From Planctomycetota bacterium (lineage in GTDB: Bacteria; Planctomycetota; Phycisphaerae; UBA1845; CAIVHJ01): a stretch of 9,609 bases of DNA. The position numbers were made by a program, and so were the translations under genes. Below are positions 1 to 4,267 of this stretch, piece after piece. The stretch covers positions 1 to 9,609 of the forward strand of contig JACZTW010000140.1 in the NCBI GenBank assembly GCA_022573485.1, given 5' to 3'. Numbering within the stretch: the first letter of the stretch is position 1; each line of letters starts with the position of its first letter. The notes beneath the pieces were generated by a model. The model did not search any database. It was not told the DNA's origin and saw only the letters and a program-made list of their open reading frames with translations.

Positions 1-306
1 CCGACGTACACGGCCCACGTGGATTCAGGCGACTTTGTGGTGGTGACCAACTGCCGACAACTCAAAGTCTCCGGCAAGAAACTTGAGCAGACGACTTACG
101 ATACGTACAGCGGCTATCCCGGCGGACTGCGGCAGACCCCGCGCGAGAAGATCTTCAAAGAAAAGCCGGAATTCTTGCTGACGCTGGCGGTCAAGCGCAT
201 GCTGCCCAAGAGCCCGCTGGGACGCCATATGCTGAGCAAGCTCAAAGCCTACGCGGACAGCGACCATCCTCATCAGGCCCAACAACCCAAACCGCTTGAA
301 GTATGA
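1..306 (+). CDS. rplM: 50S ribosomal protein L13, C-terminal part (5' end outside window)
   Basis: The frame is open from base 1 and encodes 101 residues up to the TGA at 304-306; the N-terminal third or so of the protein lies upstream of the window. L13 is an early-assembling 23S rRNA-binding protein of the large subunit. The visible part carries family hallmarks: YTAHVDSGDFVVV, the VSGKK strand, the GYPGGLR segment with its glycines, VKRMLPKSPLGRHMLSKLK, and a C-terminal HPHQAQQP tail that closely parallels the bacterial 'H.H.AQQP' ending. A GTG at 19 could look like a start, but coding similarity continues to base 1, so this is an incomplete gene. It is followed after 17 bp by rpsI, the classical rplM-rpsI operon order. 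Confidence 0.97.
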   Translation, partial: PTYTAHVDSGDFVVVTNCRQLKVSGKKLEQTTYDTYSGYPGGLRQTPREKIFKEKPEFLLTLAVKRMLPKSPLGRHMLSKLKAYADSDHPHQAQQPKPLEV

Positions 307-323
307 TTTTCCAGGAGTGATTC

Positions 324-845
324 GTGGCAGAAGAAGACACAACGGATACAAAAGAAACGACAGCACCGCCCGAAGCGGCGCCCGAGGCGACGCCTGCGGC
401 AGCGGCTGAAGACGTTCCCGCCGTCGCCGTCGCTACGATTCCTCAACCTGACCCGAAGAAACACTGGTTTTGGGGTCTGGGTCGTCGCAAACGCTCGGTG
501 GCGCGCGTGCGCCTCAAGCCGGGCGATGGCAAGTTCATTATCAACAAGCGTGAGATCAAGGATTACTTTCCCAGCGAACGAGATCGTCAGTTAGTTGTCA
601 GTGCCCTGGAGGCGACGGAAACGACGAAGCGCGTCGATGTATATGTGAACGTCAACGGCGGTGGGACGACCGGCCAGGCCGGCGCGATCGTGCTGGGTGT
701 GGGACGGGCATTGATGGCCGCCAATCCCGACTACATGCAGTTGCTCCGTGACGGCGGTTATCTGACCCGCGACAGCCGCAAGGTCGAACGCAAGAAGCCC
801 GGCCAGCCCGGAGCACGCAAACGCTTCCAGTTCTCCAAGCGTTAG
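324..845 (+). CDS. rpsI: 30S ribosomal protein S9 with N-terminal acidic Ala/Pro extension
   Basis: The protein has 173 residues and starts with GTG at 324, preceded by AGGAG at 313-317 with 6-nt spacing. S9 is a small-subunit protein whose C-terminal tail reaches the tRNA in the P site. Residues about 48-173 are the conserved core: GRRKRSVARVRLKPGDGK, the GGGTTGQAGAI turn at about 112-122, the TRDSRKVERKK segment, and the invariant terminal SKR. Residues 1-47 form an extra low-complexity tail, first rich in Glu/Asp/Thr and then in Ala/Pro, making the protein about 40 residues longer than the usual ~130-residue bacterial S9. It is co-transcribed with rplM just upstream. An intrinsic terminator 30 bp downstream ends the operon. 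Identity is certain; the role of the extension is unknown. Confidence 0.97.
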   Translation: MAEEDTTDTKETTAPPEAAPEATPAAAAEDVPAVAVATIPQPDPKKHWFWGLGRRKRSVARVRLKPGDGKFIINKREIKDYFPSERDRQLVVSALEATETTKRVDVYVNVNGGGTTGQAGAIVLGVGRALMAANPDYMQLLRDGGYLTRDSRKVERKKPGQPGARKRFQFSKR

Positions 846-872
846 ACACGGTTACCCGTAAGGATGTATATT
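843..872 (+). promoter_or_regulatory. Candidate sigma70-type promoter for the GGT-family gene
   Basis: TAGACA (843-848, 5 of 6 matches to the -35 consensus; it overlaps the rpsI stop codon) and TATATT (867-872, 5 of 6 matches to the -10 consensus) are separated by 18 bp. Transcription would begin at about 878-881, inside the 5' arm of the rpsI terminator. No other room for a promoter exists between that terminator and the GAGGG ribosome-binding site at 915-919. This call is from sequence match only. Confidence 0.45.
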
Positions 873-874
873 AC

Positions 875-906
875 AGGCCCACGGAATTGGTTTCGTGGGC
901 CTTTCT
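875..906 (+). terminator. Intrinsic terminator of the rplM-rpsI operon
   Basis: AGGCCCACG at 875-883 pairs perfectly with CGTGGGCCT at 894-902. Two A-T pairs and a G-T wobble extend it inward, giving a 12-bp stem with a TTGG loop. The stem is followed by a T-rich run (902-910, TTTCTCTTT). It lies 30 bp after the rpsI stop codon, which fits termination of the ribosomal operon. Confidence 0.85.
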
Positions 907-926
907 CTTTATGCGAGGGTCGTGTC

Positions 927-2633
927 ATGTCTCAATATTTCTTGCGTGCTTTGGGTTGTATGGTAATCACGATGCTTTCCGGCTCCCCTCTTTACGGCGG
1001 TGATCGCATGAGCAGCAGGTCATTCGCAACGCGCTCCGAGGTGATCGCCAAACACGGCATGGTCGCCACCAGCCAGCCGCTGGCCACCCAGGTCGCCATC
1101 GACATTTTGAAAAAGGGCGGCAGCGCGGTCGACGCCGCCATCGCCGCCAATGCGACGCTTGGCTTGATGGAGCCGACCGGCAGCGGCATCGGCGGCGATC
1201 TCTTCGCCATTGTGTGGGACAGCAAGACCAAGAAACTCTACGGCCTGAACGCCAGCGGCCGATCACCCAAAAGCCTGACGTTGCAATACTTCAAAGACAA
1301 AGGCCTCGAGCAGATTCCGAATTTCGGACCTCTGCCGGTCTCGGTGCCGGGATGTGTGGACGGCTGGTTCGAGTTGCACAAGAAATTCGGCAAACTGCCG
1401 ATGAGCGAAATACTTGCGCCCGCGACGCGGTATGCTCGCGAAGGTTTCCCGCTCAGCGAATTGATTGCCTACTATTGGAAATTCGGCGATCGCCTGAAGG
1501 AACACCCAAACTTTGCGAGCACGTACCTGCCGGGCGACAAAGCTCCTGCTAAAGGCGAAATCTTCCGCAATCCGGATCTGGCCCAGACGTACGAAACACT
1601 CGCGAAGGACGGTCGCGATGCGTTCTATCGGGGTTCGCTCGCCAAGACGATGGATGCCTTTTGCAAGCGCGTCGGGTGTTTCATTCGATATGAGGATTTC
1701 GCGGCGCACACCTCGACCTGGGTCGAGCCAGTGTCGACCAATTACCGTGGCTATGACGTGTGGGAGTTGCCGCCCAACGGACAGGGCATCGCGGCCCTGC
1801 AAATGCTCAACATCCTGGAGTATTTTGACGTGTCGGCGATGGGCCACAACTCGGGCGACTTCTTGCACTTGATGATCGAAGCAAAGAAGATCGCATACGA
1901 GGACCGGGCTCGCTTCTACGCCGATCCGGAGTTCAGCAAATTGCCCACCGCAGAGCTGATCTCGAAGAAATATGCAGCCGAGCGCCGTAAGTTGTTCCAT
2001 CCCAAGAAGGTTCTTAGGTCCGTCGAGCCGGGTAATCCGGGTTTGAGTGCGGGCGATACTGTCTACCTGACGGTCGCGGATAAGGATCGCAACATGGTGT
2101 CTTTGATCCAGAGCAATTATCGCGGTTTCGGCTCGGGGCTGGTGCCGGACGGTCTGGGCTTCTGTTTTCAGGATCGCGGGGCGTTGTTCACGCTCGAAGA
2201 AGGGCATCCCAACGTCTTCGAGCCGGGCAAGCGTCCATTTCACACGATCATTCCCGCGTTCATCACGAAGGACGGCAAGCCGTTCATGAGTTTCGGCGTG
2301 ATGGGCGGCGACATGCAGCCGCAAGGCCATGTGCAGATCGTGTGCAACATCATCGACTTTGGCATGAACCTCCAAGAGGCCGGCGACGCAGCCCGGTGGT
2401 ATCACGGCCGCAGCAGTGAACCGACAGGTGAGCAAATGACCGACGGCGGGCGCGTGGCATTGGAATCCGGCATTTTGCCGGAGGCTGTACAACACCTCAA
2501 GACCCTCGGCCACCACGTCTACGACGGCAAGGGTATGTTCGGCGGGTATCAGGCGATCATGTATGACGCTAGGAATGACGTGTACTATGGTGCGTCCGAG
2601 TCGCGGAAGGATGGGCATGCAGCGGGGTACTAG
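927..2633 (+). CDS. Secreted gamma-glutamyltransferase-family (Ntn hydrolase) enzyme, YwrD-like subgroup
   Basis: The protein has 568 residues. ATG at 927 is chosen because GAGGG (915-919) sits 7 nt upstream; an in-frame start at 864 would lie before the terminator hairpin. Residues 1 to about 25 read as a Sec signal (hydrophobic CMVITMLSG, then SPLYGG), so export is likely. ATG at 1008 would give a cytosolic form but has only a weak ribosome-binding site. KHGMVATSQPLA (42-53), GGSAVDAAIAANA, EPTGSGIGGDLF and NASGRSP are family motifs. The family self-cleaves into two chains; the new N-terminal nucleophile should be Thr378 in SAGDTVYLTVADKDRN, with an oxyanion glycine pair at 460-461. Motifs QSNYRGFGSG and KRPFHTIIPAF resemble the YwrD-type subgroup rather than classical GGT, so the substrate may be another amide. 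A compact heptamer-repeat gap separates it from the next gene. Confidence 0.9.
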   Translation: MSQYFLRALGCMVITMLSGSPLYGGDRMSSRSFATRSEVIAKHGMVATSQPLATQVAIDILKKGGSAVDAAIAANATLGLMEPTGSGIGGDLFAIVWDSKTKKLYGLNASGRSPKSLTLQYFKDKGLEQIPNFGPLPVSVPGCVDGWFELHKKFGKLPMSEILAPATRYAREGFPLSELIAYYWKFGDRLKEHPNFASTYLPGDKAPAKGEIFRNPDLAQTYETLAKDGRDAFYRGSLAKTMDAFCKRVGCFIRYEDFAAHTSTWVEPVSTNYRGYDVWELPPNGQGIAALQMLNILEYFDVSAMGHNSGDFLHLMIEAKKIAYEDRARFYADPEFSKLPTAELISKKYAAERRKLFHPKKVLRSVEPGNPGLSAGDTVYLTVADKDRNMVSLIQSNYRGFGSGLVPDGLGFCFQDRGALFTLEEGHPNVFEPGKRPFHTIIPAFITKDGKPFMSFGVMGGDMQPQGHVQIVCNIIDFGMNLQEAGDAARWYHGRSSEPTGEQMTDGGRVALESGILPEAVQHLKTLGHHVYDGKGMFGGYQAIMYDARNDVYYGASESRKDGHAAGY

Positions 2634-2711
2634 CGTGAAGCGTCGCTCGTGAAGCGTGAAGCGACGCTCAGGTGCTCTTGCTGAGATACGCTTCACTCTT
2701 CACGGTCCAGA
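2634..2711 (+). repeat. Heptamer-phased repeat tract with nested inverted repeats
   Basis: From 2635 the gap divides without slippage into 7-bp units. GTGAAGC recurs at 2635, 2649 and 2656. GTCGCTC (2642) is echoed by GACGCTC (2663). The opposite-strand form appears as CTTCACT (2691) and CTTCACG (2698). Consequences are a 9-bp perfect hairpin (2639-2647 with 2660-2668) and an alternative 9-bp pairing of GTGAAGCGT (2635-2643) with ACGCTTCAC (2688-2696). There is no T tract, so this is not a standard terminator. The gap holds no gene and no clear promoter. Confidence 0.75.
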
Positions 2712-2714
2712 CTC

Positions 2715-3545
2715 ATGGCGCTCTTCGATTCCCAGTTCTATCGCCCGTCGAGTGAACAATACGACAATCCCGAGAATCACGGTCTGCGCTATGATGCCGT
2801 CGAGTTCGTGACGCTCGATGGGGTTCGACTTTCCGCATGGTGGTTTCCGGCGGATGGTTCCGCACGGGGGACGGTGATCCACTTTCACGGCAACGCTGGC
2901 AACATCACGGGCCACTTTGTGCAGACGGCGTGGCTGCCCGCCGCTGGGTATCACGTGTTGTGCTTCGACTATCGCGGTTTTGGAGGATCCGAAGGGACTG
3001 TCACGCGAACCGGCACAATACTGGATGCCCATGCCGCGATCGACTACGTTTTGGCCCGCGAGGATGCGGATCCGATGCGGATCCTGCTGTTCGGGCAATC
3101 GCTGGGCGGTGCGGTTGCGATCGTTGCGGCTGCCGAGCGCGACGATCTGGCCGGCGTCGCCGTCGATGGGGCCTTCAGCGACTATCGAGAAGAGGTCCAT
3201 TGGGTGCTCAAGCAACATTGGCTGACGCGCGGCGTCGCGAAGCTGATCGTGAGGTGGGGCATCAGTCGCGGGCAGGATCCGATTGATTGCGTCGAGCGCG
3301 TGGCGCCGACACCGCTGTTCCTGATGCACGGCAAAGAGGATCGCATCTGCCCCTGGGAGATGTCGCAGGACTTGTACGATCGCGCCAATGAGCCGAAAGG
3401 GCTGTGGCTGATACCGAGTGCGGGGCACTACGAAGCGCTGAATGAGATGGCGGACATTGGCCGGCCGAAGTTGTTGCACTTCTTCCAGTCGTGTGTTGAG
3501 GCGGCGGAGATCAAGGGTGTGAGCGCACCGAGCCGTGGGCTTTAG
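2715..3545 (+). CDS. Alpha/beta hydrolase of the BEM46/ABHD13-like (serine hydrolase) type
   Basis: The protein has 276 residues. ATG at 2715 is the first start after an in-frame stop at 2682; its ribosome-binding site is poor. Fold markers in order are the oxyanion motif HFHGNAGN (56-63), FDYRGFGGSEG (84-94), the nucleophile elbow GQSLGG with Ser129, the acid in HGKEDR (Asp209), and the catalytic His238 in SAGHYEAL. The triad is complete and correctly spaced. No signal peptide is evident, so it is probably cytoplasmic or membrane-associated. Substrate cannot be deduced; relatives are esterases or thioesterase-like enzymes, and some are annotated as peptidases. The last residues (SRGL) and the TAG stop come from a REP-like palindrome that overlaps the 3' end. 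It is convergent with purN and lies 81 bp after the GGT-family gene, possibly on the same transcript. Confidence 0.88.
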   Translation: MALFDSQFYRPSSEQYDNPENHGLRYDAVEFVTLDGVRLSAWWFPADGSARGTVIHFHGNAGNITGHFVQTAWLPAAGYHVLCFDYRGFGGSEGTVTRTGTILDAHAAIDYVLAREDADPMRILLFGQSLGGAVAIVAAAERDDLAGVAVDGAFSDYREEVHWVLKQHWLTRGVAKLIVRWGISRGQDPIDCVERVAPTPLFLMHGKEDRICPWEMSQDLYDRANEPKGLWLIPSAGHYEALNEMADIGRPKLLHFFQSCVEAAEIKGVSAPSRGL

Positions 3546-3555
3546 CCCACGCGGA
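3529..3555 (+). repeat. REP-like palindromic element, copy A
   Basis: This is a 27-nt element with stem CGTGGGCT (3534-3541) and AGCCCACG (3544-3551). It overlaps the end of the alpha/beta hydrolase gene, whose TAG stop (3543-3545) lies in it. It matches copy B, on the other strand, at 24 of 27 positions. Confidence 0.8.
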
Positions 3556-3590
3556 TCCTCCGTGAGTGGGCACGCCGCGCCCGTGGTGAG

Positions 3591-3617
3591 TCCGCGCGGG
3601 CTGAAGCCCGCGGCTCG
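3591..3617 (-). repeat. REP-like palindromic element, copy B (inverted relative to copy A)
   Basis: Read on the minus strand, this is the same 27-nt element as copy A. Its stem is CGCGGGCT (3595-3602) against AGCCCGCG (3605-3612). Two of the three differences are at stem partners (T-A in copy A, C-G here), so pairing is preserved; the third is in the loop. An 8-bp direct repeat, GGATCCTC, occurs beside each copy (3553-3560 and 3620-3627). The A/B pair forms a BIME-like inverted unit between two convergent genes, where it could act as a bidirectional transcript end. Confidence 0.8.
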
Positions 3618-3634
3618 TTGGATCCTCAACATGT

Positions 3635-4267
3635 TCAATTGCCCGATTCGAGTATTCGCACGCGGCGACCTTCGACGCACAGGCGGTTTTGGGCGAAGAG
3701 TCGGATGGCTTCGGGGTAGATGACTTTCTCATATTTGCGAATGCGTTTGGCGAGTGTTTCCGGCGTGTCGTCTTCATGGACAGTGACCGCCCTCTGGAGG
3801 ATGATCGGGCCGTTGTCGTAAATGTTATCCACGAAATGCACGGTGCAGCCGGTGACTTTGCATCCGGCTTCGAGCACAGCCTCATGAACGCGCCGGCCAT
3901 AGAAACCCTTGCCGCCGAAGCCGGGCAGCAGGGCAGGGTGAATGTTCATCACTCGGTCTTCGAACTCCGGCGGAATGATCCACATCGACAGAAAACCGCC
4001 CATGCAGACGAGATCCACGTCCGCCTGGCGAAGAGCGTCGGTAATCTGCTTACTGAACAAGCCGTCAGGATTGACCGAGCGCTCGATCACCATCGTGGGG
4101 ATGCCGGCCTCGGCCGCCCGCTGCAAGCCCTTGGCGCTTGGCCGGGAGCTGATTACCAGCTTGAAGTCAACATGCAGTTCGCCGCTGTCGCGCAGATCGA
4201 TGAAGTTCTGCAGCGTCGTGCCGCCGCCGGAAATGAGCACGGCGATACTGAGAGGTGACTTTGTCAT
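3635..4267 (-). CDS. purN: Phosphoribosylglycinamide formyltransferase (GAR transformylase 1)
   Basis: The protein has 210 residues, a normal PurN length. PurN transfers a formyl group from 10-formyl-tetrahydrofolate to GAR, the third step of de novo purine synthesis, in the cytoplasm. The phosphate-binding loop SGGGTTLQ (13-20) and the family catalytic residues are present: Asn108 and His110 in MNIHPALLPGFGGKGFYG, and Asp151 in IYDNGPIILQ. ATG at 4267 overlaps the ileS TGA as ATGA, and no Shine-Dalgarno sequence precedes it (upstream is C/A-rich), so initiation is probably coupled to the end of ileS translation. An in-frame upstream extension to 4384 is open but lies inside ileS and lacks similarity to the family, so it was not used. 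The gene ends in the convergent gap containing the REP pair. Confidence 0.95.
   Translation of the reverse strand: MTKSPLSIAVLISGGGTTLQNFIDLRDSGELHVDFKLVISSRPSAKGLQRAAEAGIPTMVIERSVNPDGLFSKQITDALRQADVDLVCMGGFLSMWIIPPEFEDRVMNIHPALLPGFGGKGFYGRRVHEAVLEAGCKVTGCTVHFVDNIYDNGPIILQRAVTVHEDDTPETLAKRIRKYEKVIYPEAIRLFAQNRLCVEGRRVRILESGN

Noticed and set aside
864..926. Upstream in-frame ATG (864) as the start of the GGT-family gene
   Set aside because: It would translate through the rpsI terminator hairpin and place 21 extra residues before a signal peptide. ATG 927 has a well-spaced GAGGG.
1263..2696. A 477-codon open frame on the minus strand opposite the GGT-family gene
   Set aside because: It is the antisense shadow of a clearly recognisable enzyme, with no ribosome-binding site and no motifs of its own.
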